A stretch of DNA of 64,000 nt. It comes from Janthinobacterium sp. CG3 (lineage in GTDB: Bacteria; Pseudomonadota; Gammaproteobacteria; Burkholderiales; Burkholderiaceae_D). The stretch is taken from positions 1,266,592-1,330,591 of the forward strand of contig NZ_KB467824.1 in the NCBI RefSeq assembly GCF_000344615.1, in the 5' to 3' direction. Position 1 is the stretch's first letter, and each line of letters starts with the position of its first letter. The position numbers and the translations under genes are program-made. The notes beneath the pieces were generated by a model. It saw nothing but the letters and a program-made list of their open reading frames with translations, had not been told where the DNA came from and did no database searches. Positions 9,057 through 16,069 of this stretch are shown one piece after another.

Positions 9057-10622
9057 CTACAGCAAGAAGTTGAGGCTGGCGTTGATGGCGTTTTCACGGT
9101 AGTCGCCGCCGCGGTTGCTGGCGTGGCGCACCCGGCGCAGGTCGAGCGTGCCGCTGACCTTGCGCTGCAGCTGGCGGCTCAGGCCGACGCTCAGGGCCGC
9201 GTTGCTGTCCTTGCGCCCGACGTTGAGCGAGGTGACGGTGGCGTAGGCGGCGCTGACGTTGACGTTGGTGCGCGCCGACAGGCGCCAGTTCCAGCCGGCG
9301 TTGGCGGCGACCTGGCGGGTGCGCTCCTCGAGCGCGAAGTCGATCGCCGGCAGCAGCGCGCTGTCGATGCCGCCGCTGCTCTGGGCGCTGCGGCGGGTCG
9401 CCGTCAGGCCCAGCACCAGCGTGCTTTTCGCCGTCGCCGAGGCCATCGCCAGCGCGGCCCGGCGCTGTAGGAAGTAGCGCTGGCTAAAGTAGTTGACGGC
9501 GCCCGCGTCCGGGCCGAGCAGTTGCGAGAAGCGCACGAAACTGTCGACGCGCTGCTGGCGCAGCTGCGGGTCGGGGATGGCGCCGCGCCACAACTGGTTG
9601 AGCATGCTCGCGGTGGCGCTGTCGGACAGGCGCAGCCATTCGCTCGGCGTGCTGCTGATGTCCTCGTGGTAGCCGAGCGACCAGCTGGTGTGCCGGCTGC
9701 GGTGGTTCAGGTCGAGCGCGTAGGTGTTGCCGAAAAAACGCTTGCCACCGCTGAGCGCGACGCTGCTGCGCGCCGACGGATACCAGCTGGCGCCGAGCAG
9801 CCAGAAGCCGCCGCTGGGCGCGGCGCCGCCGGCCGGGCGGTAGCCGGCGTCCTCGTGGCCGGCGCTGGCGAACAGGCCGACGCGGCTGCTCAGATGGTAG
9901 CGCAGCGACAGCGTCGCCTTGTCCATGCGCACCGTCTCGCGCTGGCGCGCGCTCGTTTCGCGGCGGTCGAGGTGGGCTTCCCAGCCCAGGCCGCCGGCGC
10001 CGGTGTCGCCGACCAGGTCGAGCAGCAGTTCGTCGGTCGCGACGGTGAGCAGCTCGCTGCCGTTGCCGACCCGTTCGTGGGCGTAACGCAGCTCGGCGCT
10101 GCCGACGCCGCGCACCTGGTGGCGCAGATAGGGGCTGACGCGGCCGGCCCGCACCGTGCTCTGGTTGGTGTCGGCGGCGACGTTGTTGAGCGGCTGCGGG
10201 CCGAAGGCCGACAGCCTGTTTTGGCCGACGCTGGCGCGCAGGTCGAGAAATAGCCAGTCCTCCAGCAGCTCGGCGTTGGCGTCGCCCTGCAACTGGTGCT
10301 CGGTGCGGTCGCCGCGGCGCGTGTAGAACAATTGTTGCAGGCGGTAGGCCAGGTCCACGCGCAGGCGCTGGCTGCGGCCGCGCACCACCACGGACGGCGA
10401 AATTTCGGTGATGAAGTCGTCCTTGGCCTGGGGCGCCGGCGCCAGCAGGACGTTGTCGGTGTAGCCCTCGCTCAGGCGCAGCGCCGGCACCACGCTCCAG
10501 TCGGCGGCGCCGGCGCGCGGCGGCGCCGCCAGCGCGACGGCCAGCGCGACGGCCAGCGCGGTCGGGGCGGCGGCGCTCGGGCGCCGCGGTGGCGGCCGCC
10601 GCTGGTTAGTCGTAATAGCCAT
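9057..10622 (-). CDS. XrtA/PEP-CTERM-associated outer-membrane beta-barrel protein (TIGR03016-like)
   Basis: Protein of 521 residues with a positively charged N-terminus, a hydrophobic stretch and a cleavage site near AGAADWS, then a long series of amphipathic beta strands ending in hydrophobic residues (SLNFLL), as in outer-membrane barrels. It starts its mature part with the family pattern 'xxPxLRLSEGYTDNVLLAP'. It is probably the outer-membrane partner of exopolysaccharide secretion, although its exact job is not established. ATG 10622 lies inside the 3' end of the tyrosine kinase gene (17-base overlap). In related loci an XrtA-associated AAA ATPase often follows; here only 9 bases separate this gene from wecB, so that gene is missing from this place. 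Confidence 0.85.
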   Translation of the reverse strand: MAITTNQRRPPPRRPSAAAPTALAVALAVALAAPPRAGAADWSVVPALRLSEGYTDNVLLAPAPQAKDDFITEISPSVVVRGRSQRLRVDLAYRLQQLFYTRRGDRTEHQLQGDANAELLEDWLFLDLRASVGQNRLSAFGPQPLNNVAADTNQSTVRAGRVSPYLRHQVRGVGSAELRYAHERVGNGSELLTVATDELLLDLVGDTGAGGLGWEAHLDRRETSARQRETVRMDKATLSLRYHLSSRVGLFASAGHEDAGYRPAGGAAPSGGFWLLGASWYPSARSSVALSGGKRFFGNTYALDLNHRSRHTSWSLGYHEDISSTPSEWLRLSDSATASMLNQLWRGAIPDPQLRQQRVDSFVRFSQLLGPDAGAVNYFSQRYFLQRRAALAMASATAKSTLVLGLTATRRSAQSSGGIDSALLPAIDFALEERTRQVAANAGWNWRLSARTNVNVSAAYATVTSLNVGRKDSNAALSVGLSRQLQRKVSGTLDLRRVRHASNRGGDYRENAINASLNFLL

Positions 10623-11595
10623 AGTAGTCGCCGCCGGGAAAGGCGCGGGTTTTGTTGTAGATCAGGTTGACGTGGGCGCAGCCCTCGATTTGCCGCAGCG
10701 CCTCCTTGACCGCGTGCTGGGTGGTGGTTTCGGCCTCGACCACCAGCACCACCTGGCCCATCTGCGCCGCCAGCACGTTGGCCTCGCTGGTGATGAGCAG
10801 CGGCGGCGAGTCGAAGATGACGATGCGGTCGGCGTAGCGGCTGGCGATGTCGGCCAGCAGCGCGCTCATGGTGCGGCTGGCCAGCAATTCGGTGGCGTGC
10901 TTGTTGCTGCGCCCGGCCGGCAGGATGCTCAGCGTGGCGACGTTGGTTTTCATGATGACGTCGGACAGTTCCAGCTTGTCGCTCAGCAGGAGGTCCATCA
11001 GGCCGGGCTGCGCGCCCAGGCCCAGTACCTTGAGCACCGACGGGCGCGCCACGTCGGCGTCGACCAGCAGCACCGTGATGTCCATCTCCATGGCGATGCT
11101 CATGGCCAGGTTGACGGCGCAGTAGGTCTTGCCCTCGCCTGGCAGGGCGCTGGTGACGACGATCAGGTTGCCGTGCTTGATCGGGCCGACGCTGCCGCCG
11201 CCGCGCACGTTGCGCAGCAGCGGCCGCTTGATGATGCGGAAATCCTCGGCCACCGAGGTGCGCCCGCCATCGTGGGTGACCATGCCGAGTTGTTGCAGCC
11301 GCGCCAGGTTGATCTCGCAGTACTTGGCCGGCGCCGCCGCACCCGGCTCGGCGGCGCCGCGCAGGGCGGACTCCAGCGCCGGGTCCAAGGCCGCGCCAGA
11401 GGCCGGCCCGGCCATGGCGGCGGGCGCGCCCTGGCCGTACGCCGCGCGCGCCTCGGCCACCTGGGGCGCGGCGCCGGCCGCGTCGGCGACCGGGACACAG
11501 GTCGCCGGGACCGGCCCGGCGGCGGCGTCGAGCGTGTCGGCCGGCGCGTGCTCGGGGCGGGCGCCGGGGGCGGACTGTTCGTATTTGCTCACCAT
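10606..11595 (-). CDS. XrtA-associated tyrosine autokinase (BY-kinase cytoplasmic domain)
   Basis: Cytoplasmic BY-kinase of 329 residues that controls polymer length together with the chain-length determinant gene upstream. After an Ala/Pro-rich unstructured region (residues 1-90) come Walker A SALPGEGKT (149-157), Walker A' LLVDAD (176-181) and Walker B IVIFDSPP. The C-terminus ends in a tyrosine cluster (GDYYGYYD), the usual autophosphorylation site. ATG 11595 is preceded by GAGGTGA. The kinase and its membrane activator are separate proteins, as in XrtA systems and Gram-positive capsule systems and unlike Wzc. Confidence 0.92.
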   Translation of the reverse strand: MVSKYEQSAPGARPEHAPADTLDAAAGPVPATCVPVADAAGAAPQVAEARAAYGQGAPAAMAGPASGAALDPALESALRGAAEPGAAAPAKYCEINLARLQQLGMVTHDGGRTSVAEDFRIIKRPLLRNVRGGGSVGPIKHGNLIVVTSALPGEGKTYCAVNLAMSIAMEMDITVLLVDADVARPSVLKVLGLGAQPGLMDLLLSDKLELSDVIMKTNVATLSILPAGRSNKHATELLASRTMSALLADIASRYADRIVIFDSPPLLITSEANVLAAQMGQVVLVVEAETTTQHAVKEALRQIEGCAHVNLIYNKTRAFPGGDYYGYYD

Positions 11596-11669
11596 GTCAC
11601 CTCATGCGATGGTTGCGCGCGCCGGCGGCGCCGCGGTGCTGCCAACGACGCCGCCGCGGCGGCCGACGC

Positions 11670-13199
11670 CTAAAATTTGAGCAGCAGCGTCGACATGACC
11701 CCGCCGTACAGCACGAACAGCACGGCCACGCAGGCGCCGAAGCCGTATTTGTCGCGCGTGCGCTTGACCTTTTCGGCATCGGTCCAGTTCATCGACACCG
11801 TGCCCAGCACCGGCAAGCCGGTGGCCTCGCGCAACTGGCCCGGGCTCAGGAAGGTCGGACGGATCTGGCTGACCAGCAGGGCGGCGGCGCCGCCGGCCAC
11901 CAGCGCGCCGGCCAGCACCACGCTCAACAGCAAGGGCCGGTTCGGGCCGATCGGCCGGAACGGCACCGTCGGCGGGTCGATGATTTTGAAGGTCATCATC
12001 TCGGTCGTCGAGCTGAGATCGCCCGACAGCTTGGCGACCTCGCGCCGGCCCAGCAGCTTGTCGTAGTTGTCCTTGTTGATCAGATAGTCGCGGTTCAACT
12101 GGGCCAGTTGCGATTCGACCTCCGGCACGGCGGTGCTTTGCGCCAACAGGCGCTCGTAGCGCGTCGTGTACTCGTGCACCCGCGCCTTGTAGGACGCGAC
12201 GCGGGCGTCGGCCTCGGTCAGCGCCACCTTTAACTGTTGCAGCATCGGGCTGTAATTCTTGCCGGGATCGGCGCCGGCCGAGCGCGTCTTGGCCTCGTCG
12301 AACTTGCGCGCCTGCAATTGGGCGATCAGGCGCTTGGTGGAGATGATGTCGGGATGCGCCTCGGTGTACTGCATGCGCAGCGCGTCGAGGTTTTTGTTGA
12401 GCGCCGCGATGCGCCCGTCGATTTCCGGATTGTCGATCACCGCCACGCTCGTTTCCAGGTCGAGCACCGGTTCGTCGCCGGAAATCTGGCTGTGGATGGC
12501 GTTGCGCCCCTGTTCGGCCTCGACCAATTCAAGCTTGGCGTTATTCAGGCTGTCCGACGCCATTAATAACTGGCTGCCGTAATCGATGCCCTGGCGCGGC
12601 AGCAGCAGGGTGTTTTTCAATTTGAAATCCTTGACCAGGTTCTCTGCGGCGACCAGCTTTTGTTCATAATTGCGGATTTGCTCGTCGAGGAATTTGACCG
12701 CCTTTTGCGAATCGCCCTGTTTGCCCTTGAAACTGCCTTCGACGAAGATCGTCAATAGCGACTGGACCACGTCGCGCACCAGTTTCGGGTTCTTGTTGTT
12801 ATAGGTGATGGTGTAAATGTCGTAGGTATTGGTGCCGCCGATTTTGATACGGCTCATGAGCTCGTCGAGCTGCTGCTCGTGGTCGCGCGTGGTCTTGGCG
12901 TCGAGGTCGAGGTCGACCATGCGCATGACCCGCTCGACGTTCGGCCGGCTGAGCAGGGTGCGGCTCATGATCGACACCTGCTGCTCGACGTTGGGGACGC
13001 TGGTCATGCCCTGCAGCAGGGGCTTGAGGATGCTCTGGGTGTCGACGAAGACGCGCGCCGTGGTCTGGTAGTCGTCCGGCATGCTGGCCACCTTGATCCA
13101 GCCGAACACGGCGACCAGCCAGGCGGCGATGACGGCGTGCCAGCGGTATTTCCATATCCCTTTTAAGCTGGCTATTAACTGCTCGATCAATTCCTCCAT
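11670..13199 (-). CDS. XrtA-system polysaccharide chain-length determinant (Wzz-like)
   Basis: Inner-membrane polysaccharide co-polymerase of 509 residues. One membrane segment lies at residues 21-40, followed by a large periplasmic part with long helical stretches (about 150-260 and 300-370). Further hydrophobic segments are near 420-440 and at the C-terminus (about 487-507). A PxxP-like motif (PFRPIGPNRP) precedes the second membrane segment, as in Wzz proteins. It lacks the fused kinase, which is the next gene 74 bases downstream. It is the first gene of the long minus-strand operon and diverges from the export lipoprotein across a 404-base spacer. Confidence 0.9.
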   Translation of the reverse strand: MEELIEQLIASLKGIWKYRWHAVIAAWLVAVFGWIKVASMPDDYQTTARVFVDTQSILKPLLQGMTSVPNVEQQVSIMSRTLLSRPNVERVMRMVDLDLDAKTTRDHEQQLDELMSRIKIGGTNTYDIYTITYNNKNPKLVRDVVQSLLTIFVEGSFKGKQGDSQKAVKFLDEQIRNYEQKLVAAENLVKDFKLKNTLLLPRQGIDYGSQLLMASDSLNNAKLELVEAEQGRNAIHSQISGDEPVLDLETSVAVIDNPEIDGRIAALNKNLDALRMQYTEAHPDIISTKRLIAQLQARKFDEAKTRSAGADPGKNYSPMLQQLKVALTEADARVASYKARVHEYTTRYERLLAQSTAVPEVESQLAQLNRDYLINKDNYDKLLGRREVAKLSGDLSSTTEMMTFKIIDPPTVPFRPIGPNRPLLLSVVLAGALVAGGAAALLVSQIRPTFLSPGQLREATGLPVLGTVSMNWTDAEKVKRTRDKYGFGACVAVLFVLYGGVMSTLLLKF

Positions 13200-13603
13200 G
13201 CTGCAGTCTCCCGAGGGTATTCAGTTTCCAAGGCCTGGTAAGCGCGCGCCTGGCCGATTCGGCGGCCAGCGCGGCCGGCGCCGGATTGCGCCTGGAACGT
13301 GAATGGTCAAATGGCAGAATAATCGGCTTGCGCGCACCGGCCGAATTGGCCGGTTGTGAACAAAGTATATGGCCGGCCCCGGGTGAATCCCGTCGAACCT
13401 GTGGCCTTGTTGATGCATGTCAAGAGCGGCGGGGAGCATCTTCTGAATCATATAAAAACCGGCGTTTGTGTCGTTCGTATCAAAACAAACCGCGCCGGCG
13501 CGGCATAAGGTGGCCGTTGGCGAGCGAATAAAAAAGGCAGCGCCGACGGGCCGGTGCTTATCGACGCGCCGAGGTTCGATCCATTATCGGAAAAGGGGCA
13601 TCC
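13200..13603. promoter_or_regulatory. Divergent control region between chain-length and export genes
   Basis: 404-base spacer with no convincing gene. It should hold both promoters of the exopolysaccharide locus. A perfect palindrome ACCGGCC-GAATT-GGCCGGT lies at 13336-13354 (7-base arms). On the minus strand a TATACT hexamer lies near 13367. A weak sigma-54-like GG-N10-GC arrangement (TGGCCGTTGGCGAGC) is on the plus strand at about 13511-13525. Only the palindrome is a firm observation; the promoter elements are suggestions. Confidence 0.4.
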
Positions 13604-14227
13604 ATGAAACTGCAACGGCGTGAGTTCGCAAAAAACCTGGTCGGCGCGGCACTCGCGCTCGGGCTGCTCGATGGCTGCGCCACGCGCGCGCCCACGGCGG
13701 CGCCGGAGGAGCCGCCGCCGAGCGGCGACTATCTGATCGGGCCGGGCGACTCGGTGAATATCATCGTCTGGCGCAACCCCGAGGTGTCGCTGACGGTGGC
13801 GGTGCGCCCGGACGGCAAAATCACCACGCCGCTGGTGGAGGACTTGCAGGCCAGCGGCAGGACCTCGAGCGAATTGGCGCGCGACATCGAAAAGGCGCTG
13901 GGGAAATTCATCCAGCAGCCGGTGGTCACCGTCATCGTCACCGGTTTCGTCGGCCCTTACTCGGAGCAGATCCGCGTCATCGGCGAGGCCGCCAAGCCGC
14001 AGGCGCTGTCGTACCGCCTCGGGATGTCGCTGATGGACGTGCTGATCGCGGTCGGCGGCATTACCGAATTCGCCGCCGGCAACAAGGCCAGCATCATCCG
14101 CCTCAAGGACGGCAAGCAGCAAACGCTGCCGGTGCGCTTGGCCGACTTGCTCAAGAACGGCGATATTTCGGCGAACGTGTCGATGCGCCCGGGCGACGTG
14201 CTCTTGATCCCGGAAAGCTTCTTTTAG
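13604..14227 (+). CDS. XrtA/PEP-CTERM exopolysaccharide export protein (Wza-like lipoprotein)
   Basis: Periplasmic/outer-membrane export protein of 207 residues. The N-terminus is a lipoprotein-like signal (LGLLDGC, Cys25, with an unusual Asp at -2). A Poly_export domain follows (YLIGPGDSVNIIVWRNPEVS, then VRPDGKITTPLVED) and one SLBB-type domain (FVGPYSEQIRVIGEAAKPQALSYR written by its parts). It ends MRPGDVLLIPESFF, as short XrtA export proteins do. It lacks the C-terminal helix of full-length Wza, so the pore-forming partner may be the outer-membrane protein at 9057-10622. Unlike the common gene order, it is divergent from the chain-length gene instead of being its first operon neighbour. 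Confidence 0.9.
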   Translation: MKLQRREFAKNLVGAALALGLLDGCATRAPTAAPEEPPPSGDYLIGPGDSVNIIVWRNPEVSLTVAVRPDGKITTPLVEDLQASGRTSSELARDIEKALGKFIQQPVVTVIVTGFVGPYSEQIRVIGEAAKPQALSYRLGMSLMDVLIAVGGITEFAAGNKASIIRLKDGKQQTLPVRLADLLKNGDISANVSMRPGDVLLIPESFF

Positions 14228-14524
14228 GCGGCGCGTGAGGGGAGTCCCACACGGCGTTTCAAGCGTACCCGGCTGTTTAACCTTGCCGTCGAGAAGGTTT
14301 TTCGCTGATATTCGGCGCCGGCGGCGCCGTGCCGGCGTTTGTGTGGGAAACACCTGGGCCGGCGCAACTTTGACACTTTCCACTGCGACAATCCCCCCGT
14401 CCGCGCGGATAACTATTTTCAAAATCTGGGAACTTTCCACGCTTTTCCGATGTCACATGGCTTTGGGTTCAGCTCGCCTTTCCTTTCCGGGGCGGCTTGC
14501 CGCCACACCATGTGAGGAGAAAAG
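14228..14524 (+). other. Spacer upstream of acyltransferase gene
   Basis: No gene seen. The segment contains a GC-rich hairpin-prone stretch (ggcgccggcggcgcc, about 14317-14331) that may end export-gene transcription, and a 9-base direct repeat ACTTTCCAC at 14375-14383 and 14432-14440 (57 bases apart) upstream of the acyltransferase start, which could be a regulator site. Confidence 0.3.
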
Positions 14525-15268
14525 ATGCGCCACCAGGACCAACCCATCATCTCTTTCGAGACTGCCGCCGCCCTGAGCGATCTGGTGGTCGGCGAAGGGA
14601 ACGTCGATCCCGCTTTCGAGCACAACCTGGACCAGCAACGTTTCAATATTCGCATGGCCAATTCGCGTGGCAGGCGCGAGGCCGCCAGCCTGCTGATCAA
14701 GAAAATGTACGGCTGGCGCGGTTATGCGGTGGATCCGGGCGCCAGCCACGCGCTCAACAAGATCACCCTGTTTGCCGAGACCGAAGGCGCGACCGTGGGT
14801 ACCATGACGCTGTGCCTGGACGATGACACCGGTTTGCCGGCCGACGAGAACTTCCGCGACAAGCTCGACGGGCTGCGCGAGCAGGGCCGGCGCCTGTGCG
14901 AGCCGTCGCGGTTGGCCATCGACAAGGGCGTCACCAAGCGCGTGTTCGCCGCCCTGATCCATATTTCCTACATCTACGCCCACAATATCCACGGCTACAG
15001 CGACTATGTGATCGAAGTCAATCCGCGCCACGTGGTGTTTTACAAACGCATGCTCGGCTTCCAGGACTTCGGCGGCGAACGCCAGTGCACGCGGGTGGGC
15101 GCGCCGGCCGTGCTGCTGCGGCTTGACTTGGCGTACATGGGCGAGCAGATCCGCAAGTATGGCGGCTTGATGGAGTTGCACGGCGGCGAGCGCTCGTTCT
15201 ATCCGTATTTCTTTCCGACCTGGGACGAGCCGGGCATTACCGAGCGCCTCAAGGATGGCCGTAACTGA
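14525..15268 (+). CDS. FeeM-like N-acyl amino acid synthase / exosortase-associated acyltransferase
   Basis: GNAT/autoinducer-synthase-fold acyltransferase of 247 residues, similar to the PEP-CTERM/exosortase-associated acyltransferases (TIGR03694) and to FeeM N-acyl amino acid synthases, which join a fatty acyl group from acyl-ACP to an amino acid. Visible features: RMANSRGRREAASLLIKKMYGWRGY near the N-terminus, GTMTLCLDDDTGLPADE, ReplCEPSRLAIDK-like block around residue 120-135, and VIEVNPRHVVFYKRMLGF, the acyl-binding core. AGGAGA lies just before ATG 14525. It is alone on the plus strand between two minus-strand blocks. Product and role (signal, lipid or glycan acylation) are unknown. Confidence 0.82.
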   Translation: MRHQDQPIISFETAAALSDLVVGEGNVDPAFEHNLDQQRFNIRMANSRGRREAASLLIKKMYGWRGYAVDPGASHALNKITLFAETEGATVGTMTLCLDDDTGLPADENFRDKLDGLREQGRRLCEPSRLAIDKGVTKRVFAALIHISYIYAHNIHGYSDYVIEVNPRHVVFYKRMLGFQDFGGERQCTRVGAPAVLLRLDLAYMGEQIRKYGGLMELHGGERSFYPYFFPTWDEPGITERLKDGRN

Positions 15269-15304
15269 GCGGGCCCCACAGGGCCGCCGGCGCGCGCCTG
15301 GGGC

Positions 15305-16069
15305 TCACTTGGGGCGGGCCAGGTCGCGAATGAAATTGCCCGGGATCGCGTAGGTGATGCCGCTGGGCGCCGTAATGGCCGCCTCCTTGAGTCCCTTGAC
15401 GTAGACCATGTTGATGACGCCGTACACCAGCCCGGTCTGTGGATCGTAGAGCGGGCTGCCGCTGCTGCCGGGATAGGCGGTGCCGTCGAGCTGGAACACC
15501 GAGTACAGCGGCCGTTGCAGCCGCTCCACTTGCTTGGCGTCGAGCTTGGCGGCGCTCAGGGACGGCATGATGACCGGCGTGATCGAAGACACGGTGGCGC
15601 GGTGCGTGACGTGGTGCAAGCCGAGGATCATGCCGAGTGGGAAACCGGTGAAGGCCATCGCGCGGCCTTCGCGCACCTCGCTGGAGTCGCCCAGTTGCAG
15701 CGCCGGCAGCGCGGCCCCGGTGAAGCGCAACTGCGCCAGGTCGTGGTCGCGGTCGACGATGTCGACGATGGCGGCGCGAAACTGCGCCGTCTCGCCGCGG
15801 CCGACCAGGATGCCGAGCGCCTCCTTCTTTTCGCTGTCGAGCATTTTTTGGATGACATGGGCCGAGGTCAGTACCGTCAAGCCGTCGCCGACCACGAAGC
15901 CGGTGCCGATGAACACCAGCGCCGGGCTGCGGGTCTTTTGGAAGCTGCCGATGCCGACGATCGACGGCTTGATGCTTTCTATCACCCGCGTCAATGGTTC
16001 CGCCGCCGGTTGGGCGGCGGCGTTGGCCAGGGCCAGCGCCAGGCAGGACAAAGTGTGGACGAATTTCAC
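15305..16069 (-). CDS. Trypsin-like periplasmic serine protease
   Basis: Secreted S1/DegP-type protease domain of 254 residues without a PDZ domain. A signal peptide is visible (hydrophobic core LSCLALALANAAA, cleavage near residue 20). The triad is His71 (TSAHVI), Asp110 (DHDLAQLRF) and Ser203 (GSSGSPLYD). The start is GTG 16069, whose GTGA overlaps the stop of the polymerase gene. It ends the operon prsT, polymerase, protease. A role in processing exported proteins or controlling the polysaccharide machinery is suggested only by position. Confidence 0.85.
   Translation of the reverse strand: MKFVHTLSCLALALANAAAQPAAEPLTRVIESIKPSIVGIGSFQKTRSPALVFIGTGFVVGDGLTVLTSAHVIQKMLDSEKKEALGILVGRGETAQFRAAIVDIVDRDHDLAQLRFTGAALPALQLGDSSEVREGRAMAFTGFPLGMILGLHHVTHRATVSSITPVIMPSLSAAKLDAKQVERLQRPLYSVFQLDGTAYPGSSGSPLYDPQTGLVYGVINMVYVKGLKEAAITAPSGITYAIPGNFIRDLARPK

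Noticed and set aside
13511..13525. Sigma-54-like TGGC-N9-GC before the export gene
   Set aside because: Only the spacing and the -24 TGGC agree; the -12 part is poor, so it is not called as a promoter.
13448..14440. 330-codon minus-strand frame across the export gene
   Set aside because: It is antisense to a clear Poly_export protein and lacks any recognisable motif.
15269..15304. GC-rich inverted repeat (GCCCCA ... TGGGGC) between acyltransferase and protease genes
   Set aside because: Could be a bidirectional terminator, but no T-run and short imperfect stem in a very GC-rich context; not listed.
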